Of a stretch of 64,000 nt of DNA, positions 22,881-38,547 are shown one piece after another (position 1 is the stretch's first letter; every line of letters begins with the position of its first letter). Under the pieces are notes generated by a model. The model worked only from the letters and a program-made list of their open reading frames with translations. It was not told the DNA's origin and made no database searches. A program made the translations under genes and the position numbers. The DNA is from Lyophyllum atratum (Eukaryota; Basidiomycota; Agaricomycetes; Agaricales; Lyophyllaceae): assembly GCA_014905825.1 (NCBI GenBank), contig JACGCN010000040.1, positions 124,001-188,000 on the forward strand, given 5' to 3'.

Positions 22881-22934
22881 GGGTTAGTCTGTCGAAGGGG
22901 GGTTTCTCATTAGAATAAGCCGTGTCCGGACCCC
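22881..22934 (-). repeat. Right terminal inverted repeat
   Basis: Read on the minus strand it begins GGGGTCCGGACACGGCTTAT and runs to ACTAACCC. Differs from the left arm mainly by a CAC insertion and single-base shifts. Confidence 0.78.
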
Positions 22935-24099
22935 ATTCATATTTTCGCTTTCCTGTCTTTCAACGGCAGATAACAGCTACTCTTTCCCCCGATATGTGCG
23001 CGCGTTTTCAGGATCTCCGCTGTCCCTAACTGAGGCCCCGGGGGGGATTCTACTCACAGCTGTCATTCTCTCTAGACAGATACTGTGATTGCCGCGTGGC
23101 ATACACGCTCCGCCCCGTAGGCATGATATTGACATGCTTTCCGAACGACGGACAGGCATGCCTTATGTATGGCAGAGGGATTGACGTGATGATCTTGCTC
23201 GTGAAAATTGCATTGGAATTGAACATGGAAGGCGTTACATACTCCTTTCCAGCTGCTATCTGAATACCATCACCCTCTGATCGACTGAACGGTAATGACC
23301 TTTCTGACCTCTCGGCGCATGGCGCCGGCTTTGGGGCACAAAGCGTATCTCCACCTTCTATCACGGAATTATACGTTGGAGAAGATCTCCCTATAGTGGA
23401 CATTCAGATTTGTCTTCCACCGATTACGTCTCGGGCTCGAACCAGGTCCGGGTGGCGTTTGGAAGAATTGAATCACCCTCTAATGCCGTAGGCAGGATCC
23501 ATTAGCACTTGGCGGTGAATTGGAATATGGGCGCTGGTAGAAATTCCATCATAAGTCGCTATTGCAGGGATGCCATTGGATATGGCTCTTAGACCTCAGG
23601 TCGCCTTAGTATATCACGAAACGCTAATAGCCGCCACACCCAGGGAAGCCAGGGTTGTAATGCGGCAACTGGAGAAGTGGTTCTTCTTTCCTCCATCCCC
23701 TTCTGAATAAATTTGAAGGGTTCTGAGGACAAGGAGGCAATTAATATCACCGTCAAAGTATGAAAAGCATATGAGGGAGTGTAGTATAGTCTAGTTTTGT
23801 TCTGAAAATGCGGTGCTCTGCTTATTTTGTGGGTAACTCTGGGAAACTCTACGGCAAATTCACGTATATGTGACCATATTTCATTATTATATGCCTCCTA
23901 GGCGGTGGTCATCTTGGGTACGACATTCGCGGAGTTTGGAAGTTACAAGAAGTCATTAAGGAACCAAATATTTCGAGAACCGCCAAAGGCATTCAAATAA
24001 GACTCCACCCACCCACAACTTCCTTCCTCTTAAATACCCTCACCTTCAGGTATCATTTTCCTTCATTCGCGCAGACCCATCAGCAAAATCCTTGCCCCC
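22935..24099. other. Intergenic before the FAD oxidoreductase gene
   Basis: A minus-strand frame from ATG 23403 (MSTIGRSSPTYNSV...) stays open for 117 codons and reaches a GTGAGT donor near 23055, but no convincing downstream exon in phase was found. It is left as a weak gene candidate. The last 100 bases before 24100 are the pyrimidine-rich promoter of the next gene. Confidence 0.3.
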
Positions 24100-26699
24100 A
24101 TGTCGTCTCCACTGCCCAAAGATCTGTACGAGGAACTCGGGGCTGCGTGTCGAGGAGAGGTTTATCTGCGTGGTGAACCAGGGTACGTATTCCATGTCGT
24201 ATTTTCATGCCCATTGTATTAAACACAGTCTCCCAGATTCGAGGACTACTCCACCATATTTAATGGGAATGTCAAGTCGCTATCCAAAGCCGTAGTGGTC
24301 CCTTTAGATGCCGAGGATGTTAGCAAGTGAGTGTGAACCCCAATTTCGTTCAAGCTCCGACACTCAGATCTACCATGACAGAATCATTCTATTCTGCGTC
24401 AAGCACTCGCTATCTCCTTCCGTCAAGGCAGGAGGCTACGGGACTGGTGGATGGGCTATTGGTGGCGACATGATCATTGACCTCAACAAACTGGATGCAG
24501 TCGACATCGAGCTCCCACATGCCGACGGGTCATTCACCAGTCTCAAGGACGTCGCACCTGCCGATAGCAAAGGAAAACAAGCTCAACACTTTGGCCCGGG
24601 TGGCGCCAAAAGACGCAGGGAAGGTGATGCTGAGCTTCGGAGGTACGATCAGGCTTCGCGGGCAGTAGCCACCTTTCTGAGTGGACCTGGCATTGGACCT
24701 GCTGGATTGGAAGATGGCCCTTCTCCTAACGTGAGGCGCCGTGTTGAAGTATCTCCAACCCCATCGGATGAACCTCCCGCACCATCTTCAGCCAACGATT
24801 CTCGTCAGATATCTGTCGACTCTGAAACGAATTCTAACTCAAACGTCTCTGAGGACAGCTCTGGGAGCTCTTACAACATGTCCAATACGTCCACAGTAGC
24901 AACTAGTCCCTCTCCACCCCATGTTAGCCTGGGTGCTCAAGGTCCCGGTGGACGTTCACCCCGCGCTGCAGATCCATTCGGTTATCTCAACGACAAAGGC
25001 AGTTTCCCGGCGGCACCCCCGATTGGTGCCACGCAGGCCGCTTACGCACCATCTTCCATGCTGAGGACCTGGGCAGCTAGCTCTGGTACTCTGTTTGGTT
25101 ATCAGAATCTCCCTCCTGGACAGATGGCACTCGCGGAGCCTGTCTACCCACATGCCTTTGTGACGTTTGGGGCAGGTATGAGGCAGAAGGAGATTGACAC
25201 CTATACCGCGCAGCACAAACTCGAAGCCAAGTATTCTAATGGAAATAGCGAGAGCATTCCCTACCATGTACCCTTGTAAGTGCCTCCCTGATTTTTCCTA
25301 TACTGTCATCGACTCCCACTTCTTTCGTCAGTTCGGCACATCCCGTTGGCTCGTCCATCATGCTTCTTGGTGGCTTTGGCTTCCTTAGCCGCATGCATGG
25401 GCTGAGTATTGATAATCTTGTGGAGGTCGAGATGGTTCTTGCCGACGGCCGTATCGTGATCGTCAATCAAGAAGAATACCCCGGTGAGTGGAGGAAAATT
25501 AATTTCCGCTCCTATTAACGGTCTTCATCTCCAAGACCTGTGGTGGGCTCTTCGGGGGTCTGGCTCCGTGCTAGGCGTCGCCACACGATACAAAGCCAAG
25601 GCCTACCCAGTCCCCGTAGTCTTCGCCGGGAACCTGATCTAGTGGGTATCAATTTCCAGTCTCTGGTGTCCAGGCCTGAGCATCTCTTGCACAGCCGCTT
25701 CAACAAAGCCACAGCCCCGTCGCTCATCAAACACTTCCGAGACTGCGTCAAAGGAGCTCCTCGCGAGCTTTATGCCAATGTCCTGTTGACCGCAGGTCCC
25801 GCCGGCAAAGACTCTCTCGTCGTTATTCAAATGTGCTATCTTGGCTCACGAGAGCAGGGTCAAGAGTATCTCGCCGCCATGTCATCCTGGGACGGAGGGC
25901 GGTGTTTACTCAACGAGGTCGACGAGAAGAGCTTCCTCCATCAACAGGATAGTGTAGCTCAGGTTCTGCGTGGAAAAGGTATTTCTCAGTCTATATTATA
26001 CTTTCTATTTTTAATCAACTCTCCGGACAGCTGGCAGGCAGTGGTTCATCCGCTCAGCATTGGTTACTTCTCTCCCTGATGAGATTATCAACAAAACTGT
26101 CCTCGAGTTTGCAGATACGCCCGTCGGGTGCAGTAAGTCCATACTGTAAGATAACAGTGTGCGCAGTGCCTTATAACAATTTCAGCATGGTTATTCGAGC
26201 TGGCAGGCGGTGCCATTGCCGACTTCGAAGACAACTGCGTCCCTAAATCCCAGCGAGAGGCTCCGTTCACCATCGCCGCTCTGCACCAGTGGGAAATGGA
26301 CATCGATGATGATCGGTGCGTCGACTCCGCGGAGGAAGTAAGTAGCTTTGCCTTCCCTTTCATAGCCTCTCGCTGACAAATATGGCCTAAGTGGATCGCA
26401 GGGACGTTGAAGCCAGTCCATCAAGGAGGCCCCTTCCCAAGTGTCAGTGCTTTCTCGCTTTCTTTGATTTTCAGTTTCTGCCATACAGTCGGCTTACTCG
26501 GGGACTATTCCCATTTTAGTTCCTTGGACGACACGAGCCTCCCGAACGCACAAAGGCGTGTTTCGGGGCTAACTGGGACAGGTTGTGTGAGATCAAGAAA
26601 CTTTATGACCCTCAAAATCTCTTCAGGAATTCTTTCTGGCCTTTGAATGCGGAGGGGGAAATGGTCGAGGCGCACACGCACGAACCGCCTACACCCTGA
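24100..26699 (+). CDS. FAD-linked oxidoreductase (PCMH/BBE type) with a long disordered insert
   Basis: Flavoenzyme of the berberine-bridge/FAD-PCMH superfamily; substrate unknown. The start at 24100 gives MSSPLPKDLYEELGAACRGE. FAD-binding landmarks are KAVVVPLDAEDV, KAGGYGTGGWAIGGDMIIDL, HPVGSSIMLLGGFGFLSRMHG, VLADGRIV and WWALRGSGSVLGVATRY; the C-terminal BBE signature is LYDPQNLFRNSFWPL. Between the two halves of the FAD domain lie about 200 residues rich in Ser, Pro, Asn and Ala (roughly 24590-25130), starting with GPGGAKRRREGD. The position that is usually the covalent FAD histidine (GGH) is Tyr here (GGYGTGG), so FAD is probably not held through that bond. No signal peptide is visible. 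At least six introns. All other motifs are intact, so it is probably functional. Confidence 0.88.
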
Positions 26700-27289
26700 T
26701 CTCCTCTTTTGCTTCCACTTTTTTCCAAACACGATCTATACCTCTGAATGATTTGATTGGGACGATTGCTCCACCTCATACCCACGGGCGACGTTGCATT
26801 GTACTACATTGTATACGAGATTGTAACATAATATATACGGTACGTAAAGATGCCGCTTCTATACCGGCCTGGGCTGTGGGCCACTACCACGCTGTCTCCA
26901 TGTGATCTAGGATATATGGGCTGATACGTCTTACTTACATTCGTCGCCATCACCATACACAGTGGACGTTCAATATTTATATCTTACGGGGATTACTTCT
27001 TCTAACAATGAAAGAGCTCAAATTTCTACGTTCTTACAGGGATTTTATTTTGTACAAGAACACTCGAATGTGGGTAGGGTATCCATATGCAAGAATATGC
27101 AGTGTAAAAGATGAGAAGGTATATCGAGTGAGTAGACTACAGTAGAAGAAAGAAGAAAGACACACAGAATCGTGATGCATACGAAAAACACAGATATGAA
27201 GTCGCAAAAATAACATTCCATAGCAGGACAAATATCAGAGGACGAGAGCGAAATCAAAGGAAAGGCATCATCTAAACAAGACCGACCCC
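26700..27289. other. Convergent 3' flanks, no gene
   Basis: Lies between the 3' ends of the FAD oxidoreductase and the RhoGEF gene. It is AT-rich from 26,900 to 27,250; two overlapping minus-strand frames there (27034-27257) are hydrophobic, low-complexity and not called. Confidence 0.45.
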
Positions 27290-30200
27290 TCAGCTAAGCA
27301 CCAACCCCTCTAACGGCGCCAAAAAGCTCGCCAGCGCCCACCCCACATCACCCACCCCATCACGACACAACAACAGGCAATCTTCCCCATCATCCACATA
27401 CAACGGGAGCTTCGGGTGCATACTAGGGTGCCCCGCCTCATGCAGAACTTCGAACAGCTCGCCCTCCACCAGCGTGAAGAACGGGAAGCTGAAGTACGAC
27501 ACCGTTGCGGGCGGCTTGCACGCGTGCACGACTTGGCACACGTACTTCGCGCGGCGGTTGACCCAGCTGTCCCGGTTCGTGGTGGCATGTGCACGTTGCT
27601 GCTGCTGTTGAGGGGGAGGCGGTAATGTAGGAGCATTGTAGTCTTCGAAGAAGGTAGGCTGTTGGCGGGACTTGGATGTGGAACGCTGGCGGCCTGAAGA
27701 GGATGTTGGGCGGATGGAGTCAGTGAATTTACGGCGGAGACTCGGCTTGCGTCCCATGCGCCCGCCGTCCTCGTCTAGAACCTCCTGGGAATGCCGCGAG
27801 GTATCACCATCCACAAGGGTCTTGGATGAAGAGGAGCTGCGGTGCGAGACCGTACGCTCCGATGGCAGCGGCATGCTGTTCATCCTCGGAATCGGGGGCT
27901 GCTCCGGATAGTGCTGCTGTTGCGGGGACTGCTGCTCCCGCCCAGGCGACTTCCGCCGTTGTGCCTGGGTAGGCAACGCCGCCACGAAGTCCATGAACCC
28001 ATCCCCCTTCTTCTTCGGCGCCTTCACCGTCGCAGCCGAGCTCGGGAAGCTATCATTCGACAGCTTCCTGCTCACACTATTCTTCTTCGACAACCCCGCC
28101 CCCGGCCCTGGTAACGATACATCGCTCTGTCCCCTCGGCCGGCCCCGCTGCAGCGGCTGCGGCGACGACACGACATACTGCCCCACCGGATGTGCCGGTT
28201 CCAATGCCGCCAGGACACCCATTACACTTGGCGCCTTTCCTCTCTGCTGCGGGGACCCATGCTGCGGCTCGAGGCTCCCGAGGGCCACAGACACGCCGGT
28301 ATACCTCGGCGGAGAGGGCTCCTGGTACAGCTTCCGTGCTTGAGTGATGTTGAGTGCGCCCATGACATCGTCGACGTCCGCCCAACGCGCCTGCCATACT
28401 GCCACCGTCTCAGCGTGTCCTGCGTTCATCTCACCCTCTACGCGCAGCATCTCCCATAGCTCTGCCCAGCGGTCACGCACGGAGCCCCAGAATCCCGTTT
28501 GGATTTCTGCGAGCCGCCGCACGAAGACGGCGAGGCCACGGTGTAGGAGGACGAGGTACGTTGGGAGCTCGGCGGCGAGTTGCCCACGGAGAGCTAGGTA
28601 GTTCGTCGAGGCGGCGAGGAGGGAGGGAGGGGGCCGGTTCTTTGGGGAAACATTCATAGTCAGGAGGTGGTAGTGGAAGGGCTCCTGCTCATTCATCGAA
28701 GCCAGAAGCTTCAGTGGCTGATTCATCGTCTGCAGAAGATGCGCGATCTCTCTGAGCAGCCGCTCATTGACGTCGACCTCCAGTTGATGACACAGCGGAA
28801 CGAGCTGCTCCTCCACCACGGCAAGGAACGCATCGAACGCTTCACTGCCCTGCTCCGCGGACAGCCCGATAACTTTTCCAAAGTTAATCGCCCATGCCCT
28901 CAGCGCCAACACCACATTATTCATCATCTTCGCCCAATCCACCACATTCTTCGCAAACTGCTGTGCGAACACGTCCACCCGCTTCAGCTCCGCCTGCATA
29001 CGCTCGACCTGAGCCGCCTCCCCATTCGCATCCGTCGTCGCGAGCTGCGCGTTCTTAGCCCCGGTCCCGTGCCTCAGCGACTTCATCTTGGTGAGGTTCA
29101 CAGACGCAGCGACGCCGACGTTCACGGGCTTCTTCTTCGCTGTCAGCACCTCCTTGACTACCTCTGCCCGCCGCCGGCCCTCATTCACGTTCCTCGCGAC
29201 CTCCTCCATCTTCGTGCGCGCGAGCTTGAGGTTCTCCTTGTCCCCGTGAGTATCGGGTGTCTCGTCGATGATGGCGCCGAGGAGGAGTGAGTATTTTAGG
29301 AGGCGCTGGACGGGCTTGATGAGGAGGGAGGAGAGGTCCCAGGCATGTGAGAGGTTGGATGCGACGCTCTGCGTGTGTTGCATGTACGCGGCTAGGGCTG
29401 GGGTTTGGGGAAGCGCTTGGAGGTGGGCGAGGGCAGTCGGATGTCGGTTGATGTAGAATTTGTACGGTTTTTCCAATTCGGGGATCTAGGAAAGCTCAGT
29501 ATCTTGAAAATGTAAGGGAAATAGAAGACGTACAATCTCGAGAAAGAGAGCACCGACGTGGTCCTCGCCCTGTCCACCCTCAAGCGTCGATCCTAGAGCT
29601 TCCTCCAGGCCATCACTGAACTGATCAGCGAACAACGCCAGTTCAGTGATGTTGCTAAAGATTATTCGTGTGTCTTCCGGCGTCATTGGCGGCCCGAGTG
29701 ATCCTGATGATGAGTCGGAGGATACTGATACCGTTCGTGATGATGATGAGGAAGATAGGGGCGGAGGAGTTGTGGGCGAAGTGAAGTTCAATGGTACCTG
29801 CTGGCCTAAATGCAGACTGAGAGTTGGTAACGACGAGGAAAACAGTAGAACATACCAAGTGCCAGTGGTATGTGCACCTCCCGAATTAACGCCAAATCAG
29901 ATGCATATGCACGTTCGGAGGAAAGCAATTCATGCAACGCGTGTTGACGCTTCGTCAAGGGTGTTTGTTGGGCTAAAGACGAAGACGACGAGGACGTAGC
30001 CTCGTCTTCTAACGAGATGGATATTGGGGAGTCCGGACGTTGCCGCAGGCCTTTCGGTATTCCTGTCAGTGCATCGTCTATACCGACTGTCGGAAAGCTT
30101 CGATGACGCATTTGGAACGAAAGTGGTACGGCCTCCTCCGCAATTGACGCAAAGTCCTCAAATTCGAGGGGAGGAGGCGTCGCAGGCCGACGAAAGCGCT

Positions 30201-30447
30201 GGGGCTTGCTACTAGTGGCAGAGATGGCCGCTGGGTCGGTCATTGTGGAGCTACCGCTGATCGATCGACCGATAGGCCGAAGAGGGGAGCGAACAGGCAG
30301 GGGAGGAGAAGCAGGAGGAGGAGAGGCAAAGTCCTCCTCAAGAGAGAATGCAGACGGGGGACCTGCAATGCCCACGCGGCGGGAACGAGGTACGTCTTGC
30401 GGAGGATAGCTGGAGGTGATATCTATGGCCTCGCCTGCAGACGACAT
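27290..30447 (-). CDS. Rho guanine nucleotide exchange factor, DH-BAR-SH3 architecture
   Basis: Activator of Cdc42/Rho GTPases at membranes, similar in layout to animal Tuba and fission-yeast Gef1-type proteins. About 1,000 residues. The first ~130 residues are Ser/Pro-rich and disordered (MSSAGEAIDITSSYPPQ). The DH domain follows: KRQHALHELLSSERAYASDL, IFSNITELALFADQF and SSLLIKPVQRLLKYSLLLGAI, the last being the hallmark helix. A BAR-like helical part comes next (FAQQFAKNVVDWAKMMNNVV ... FHYHLLTMNVSPKNRPPPS). A long polar linker rich in Ser, Gln and Pro follows, and the C terminus is SH3-like (AKYVCQVVHACKPPA, FTLVEGELFEVLHEAG, GVGDVGWALASFLAPLEG). Three exons, with introns near 29.48 and 29.80 kb. 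No PH domain is seen. Likely role in polarity or septation. Confidence 0.88.
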
Positions 30448-31484
30448 CGTGCACGGCTTCGATGAATTCCGGACAGAGTTACCAAAGAGTTGCGCTAAAG
30501 AGCCCGCAGAACTTCCAATTTCGCCGCCGGGTTCGCGTCAGAGTACAAGAACTGACCCTGCACATCAATCGGAAAGTACAAGAAACCCCTATAATCAACG
30601 GAACTCACTGTGCCCGCTGTCTTCACGTCCGTCGTCACTGTCGTCGTCGTCTCCCAAAGTGTTGATCTCCCACCTTCCTTCGAAGTTCGAGGAGCGCCTA
30701 CACGTGCAGCCCGGATCGATCACCGTGTTGGACAAGATTGGCAACAATTTCCTTGCCCAGCCCGTGCTCGCTATTAGTGACAACGCCGGTGAAGAGACCT
30801 CTCTACTCTGTGCGCAGCAGGAAGGAAAGGAAATCAAACAGCTGCTGGCAAAAATTCGCATGTTATCACGTCGCGGTGGCACCAGTTTAACCTCTCCCGA
30901 TCGTAAACAGGTCATGTGTTCTACCCAGCACCCGGTCCTCCTCTCGCCCCCCTTTTTTCCTCCTGCCTGCCCAAGCCTAGCCACGCCTCTCTCGTAACTG
31001 TAATACAATTCCTCCCTCGGACTCCGTTCGCATCGAGGCTGCTTGCAAATAGCGTTTTGACTTGGTGCTCGACTCAGGTCTAGTAGTAAATCACAGCCGC
31101 TGTTCCCCCATGCTTTCCCCGGATGGCACGCAACGTCAAGTGACCGGGCCAACGGGAAGTTCACAACGGAACCAAACGACCCTTATCACCCTATCTGGCT
31201 CACGCATATGAAAAACGCGGTAGGACAGCCCAACGCAGCTCTCCGGGGTGGGTCCGTGGGGGCGCGTCATATGCACTGTGCGCGTGGCCCACAAGGCACG
31301 TACACCCTGAAGTTACATCGTTGGAAATGTACATACGTGCACAGACAGGTGCAGACAGCTCCCACATGCCCCCACTCCAACATAATCACTTCCACGCTTC
31401 TCCGCCAAGATAAATATATCCACCTCCTGAATTAATTTTGTAAATAGCACACACATCACCTCCAAATACACTCGGACCTCAGGC
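30448..31484. other. Intergenic, RhoGEF promoter and PMR1 3' flank
   Basis: Both strands carry long open frames (plus 30416-30997, minus 30595-31164), but they overlap each other, share no family features and lie over the RhoGEF start. GC-rich open sequence is common here, so neither is called. Confidence 0.4.
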
Positions 31485-35551
<4,067 letters not shown>

Positions 35552-35958
35552 ATACTACAAGCACAGTTGTCGCGAAGGTGATAGCCCGAATGAATTAATT
35601 AGCAGGTGCGCGGGTCTGCAGCAAAATCCGTGTAGTTTCTCCCCAGCTGGCCGATGATTGGGGCTGGTAGTTGCAGAAGAGGAGGTGAAGAGGAGGTGGT
35701 CGCCGTTGTGGAGACCGTTGTGGCCGACACGTCTGGTCTTTGCTCACAGCCCCGGATCCAAACACCTTTGAAACGGTAATTTTAGATTTCATCATGATCA
35801 TTGATGCATTGATGCAGAGTATGCATCCCTGATTCTTCAAAGCAAGCTTCAATGACATGCATTCGCGGTTATCGTGTATCGTCAAGATAGAGGGCAGTCT
35901 AAACATTTTTTGAAAGGACTATTCGAGTTTTCTACAAAGAAGTAGCAAAACAATGTGG
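35552..35958. other. Intergenic between PMR1 and tRNA-Ala
   Basis: PMR1 upstream region; no gene recognised. The minus strand immediately after the tRNA (35940-35958) has a TTTTG run that may serve as polymerase III terminator. Confidence 0.4.
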
Positions 35959-36041
35959 TGGACACACCCGGAATTGAACCGGGGACCGCCCGCAGACGCG
36001 GAATGCTAAGCGGGCGTGATAACCAACTACACCATGTGCCC
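35959..36041 (-). tRNA. tRNA-Ala (anticodon AGC) with a 9-base intron
   Basis: Cloverleaf read on the minus strand: acceptor GGGCACA pairs with TGTGTCC and has the G3:U70 pair that marks alanine tRNAs; the discriminator is A. The D arm is GTGTAGTTGGTTATCAC. The anticodon stem is CCCGC/GCGGG around TTAGCA|T with anticodon AGC, interrupted after position 37 by TTCCGCGTC. The T arm is CCCGG TTCAATT CCGGG, an internal B box. The intron position is the canonical nuclear one, so removal needs the tRNA splicing endonuclease. Confidence 0.95.
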
Positions 36042-36412
36042 ATGTGTTTCGAAGCCCAAGAAACATATATCTATTTTAAGACAGTAACGTCCAACTTGAT
36101 ACATTTTATGATCAGATAAGATTGTTTTCAGTCCGAGTGTGACTGTCCTAACTTGAGAATCTGACATCCGCAAGAATTCTCTTTGCGACCATCCCGTTCG
36201 GAGGACGTACTTCCATCAACCATCTCCTAGTGCATGGGTAGCTCAATCTTTTGGAGTACATACATACACGGTGAGGGCAATAAAATGGAAGTGAGGGTAT
36301 GATATATACGTAAGGTAGAAGACAGGCCCCGCCCCCGAAGACCGTGCTCCTTGCAAATGAAAGTGACTTTTGGTTGTAACGACAGTCCGGAGAATGGTAT
36401 ATGAATTGTAAT
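36042..36412. other. tRNA upstream flank and 3' flank of membrane-protein gene
   Basis: It contains alternative downstream reading of the last exon of the next gene (to a stop at 36243) if a different acceptor is used; otherwise non-coding. Confidence 0.35.
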
Positions 36413-38547
36413 TTAGCGCCGATTGAAGGTGAGCCACGAGCCAGTGCCACGCTGCTGCTGACCACTCGAGTATGCAAGGTCTGGATGTCATACCTGTTAA
36501 AACGACATCGAATACGATAGGAAGGAAAAGACTCACCAATCGGTGATGTGAAGTTGTGCACCATGTGGTTCACGTTGGAAGGCTTCAAGTTGTGTCTTGA
36601 CAGGTTATCCTCCGTCATCTGATCAATCCCACCAAGCTCCACGTCTTGGCCCTTTCTCCTGTTTGGCCGAATCGGAGGTAGGTTAGGAAGAACATCCCGC
36701 TCCTCCTCACCCCAATACTTGTCCATAGAGCCTGTCGGGGGAATGCTCCGCATGACAAGGTCATCATAGTGCCCGTCATGGCTTTCCGCTTCTAGGTGGA
36801 TGCTTTGCTTCACAGGCGACGAAGTGAGGAGGTATGTGCCGGATGTCTGGCCACCTGCAGGAGGGGACCCGAAATTGGTATTCTGCGACTGGGTCATGTT
36901 GGTGCGGGTAAACACGCGGGATTCAAAGATACTGCCAGTGCCTGTTTTCCCTGTAGATCGCGTGCGTTTCCGTTCCTTTGAAGCATCGCGTGCGGCGATT
37001 TCACCCTCGATTGAACGAGGGAAGAATATCTGTAATCAAATTCGTAGGTAGCGGAACGCAGTAGGTTGGAGGGGCGGGGCTTACAACGAGTGTGATGCCG
37101 GAAGAGATTGAGCAGCCAAATCCTGCAACAACGGCCAGGAAGTCTGCGACGTGACGTATCAGCATCTGAGGAAACCGACGTGATTATCGCTGCTCACCCG
37201 TCCAGAGCATACTCTCGTTGATGTGATGATGGGGCCTTACTCCATCGACACCGAGAATAAGGAGGGGAACGGTGAATAGGAATCGGAAGACAACACGTAT
37301 GGTCTGCCCGGAAACTGACATGAAATCTGATGCAGACATAGATCATGAAGGTCCTTACGTTCAACTCTGAGAATTTGGTCAGGCGGACGATGGTGTTGAT
37401 GTCGACGCCTTCATTTCTCTAAGTGGGATTCGATTTTAGCTCCGTAATCCTGACTGAACGAAAAGCAGACTACGACTGACGAGATTGCGAAGGAAGCTCG
37501 GGAATGTCCATCTATGATATCACTCAGTCATCCGATCTTTTGATAACATTGTGATGGCGTACAGGATGGGTGTGAACCAAAGCGTCAATGATAGACTTCC
37601 CAGGCTGCCTGCCAAAAATGTGTATGCTTCCGACTTTAACACATGCCCTGTCAGTAGACAGAAGATGATACGGCATGGAGCGACTTGCTTTAAGCGGGTC
37701 GGACCTAGTGAATATGGTGACGAGGGGCATGTATAAAACGGCCACCGTCGAGCCTACGACCCAGGTCTTGAAGTACATGCTGTGGAACCAGTCTTGCTGT
37801 GCCGAGCCTGAGTTGACAAGGAACAACCAGAAGCACAGCTCTGAATGACGTGTGTCAGGCTGTGGATCCAAAGTGATGACATCTAAGCGCTCACCTTCCA
37901 GATGTGTAACCCTGCGCATTACCAGAGTTCAGACCATTTCATACATCGATGGAAGATAGGTCTCGTACATTTCCAAACTCCAACCGATGGAAAACAGAAG
38001 CATCAGCGGGAAAACCGCATTTGCTGCAGTGGGACCCCACAGCTGATAAGGTTTGGGAATAACTGAGCAGTGGTATGAGATATGTTCCTCGAAGTCTTTG
38101 CAAGAGGAGCGGTGCTCACCTCCAAGGAGCGGGTGATGAATGAAACCCTCGTAGTACTTGATGACCGTGAAACCAACGGCATATGTGGCTATCAACGGTA
38201 TGCTTGAGAGGTAGGAATACTAGGATCGTAAGTGAGCATACGGTTGCGGCATAATTGATTCGCTAGGACTCACCGTCATAACCCGCTTGAAAGCCCCGGA
38301 CGATGGGCCACTGTTCCATCTAACCGGGGTGACATTTTAGCCACACCTTTTACAACCATATAGCTTCCGCTTACTTCAGGCATTTGAATCTATCAAAAGA
38401 CCACAAATGGAAGAGAAGGAATACTCCCAACTGAGCATTATGGCGATTCATGAGTTGTCCAAATATTCATCTCCAAAGATACCAATCACTCACCAGACAA
38501 GTTATCACCGCCCAGACCAGCAGACTGGCCGGAGAGGTATGGGACAT
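36413..38547 (-). CDS. Multi-spanning membrane protein of unknown family
   Basis: About 450 residues with seven or eight hydrophobic segments followed by a long polar tail. The start at 38547 gives MSHTSPASLLVWAVITCL. Membrane segments include LSSIPLIATYAVGFTVI, ANAVFPLMLLFSIGW, ELCFWLFLVNSG, WVVGSTVAVLYMPLVTIF, FLAGSLGSLSLTLWFTPIL, RFLFTVPLLILGV and FLAVVAGFGCSISSGITLVIFF. A conserved-looking segment is MEQWPIVRGFQAGYD. The tail after IFFPRSIEGEIAARDASKERKR is Ser/Pro-rich and probably cytosolic. The last exon is best read as ending DLAYSSGQQQRGTGSWLTFNRR at 36413; a different acceptor gives a longer end at 36243. About ten exons. The count suggests a receptor- or transporter-like fold, but no family motif is recognised, so no function is assigned. 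Confidence 0.7.

Larger units (their letters stand above)
22145..22934. mobile_element. 790-base terminal-inverted-repeat element (MITE-like)
   Basis: The left end (22145-22196) and the reverse complement of the right end (22881-22934) align over about 52 bases with roughly four fifths identity. Shared blocks are GTCCGGA, GGCTTATTCTA, AGAAACCCCCCTT and ACTAACCC. The inside holds no recognisable transposase; a 39-codon plus-strand frame (22427-22546, MTEYGALEFLAQYRKS...) and an 84-codon minus-strand frame (22335-22589) are open but unassigned. Subterminal sequence (near 22275-22305 and the mirrored right side) also shares GTCACA..CAGACTG-like words. No clear target-site duplication was seen. 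The best reading is an old non-autonomous DNA transposon. Confidence 0.72.

Noticed and set aside
23425..23458. GGTTCGAGCCC on the minus strand, B-box-like
   Set aside because: Stem bases around it do not pair and no other tRNA arms are present.
28667..29290. 207-codon plus-strand open frame
   Set aside because: It is antisense to the DH-BAR exon of the RhoGEF and has no features of its own.
30416..31164. Two long overlapping open frames on opposite strands (193 and 189 codons)
   Set aside because: They overlap each other and the RhoGEF start, show no domain or repeat pattern, and GC-rich sequence here leaves several frames open by chance.
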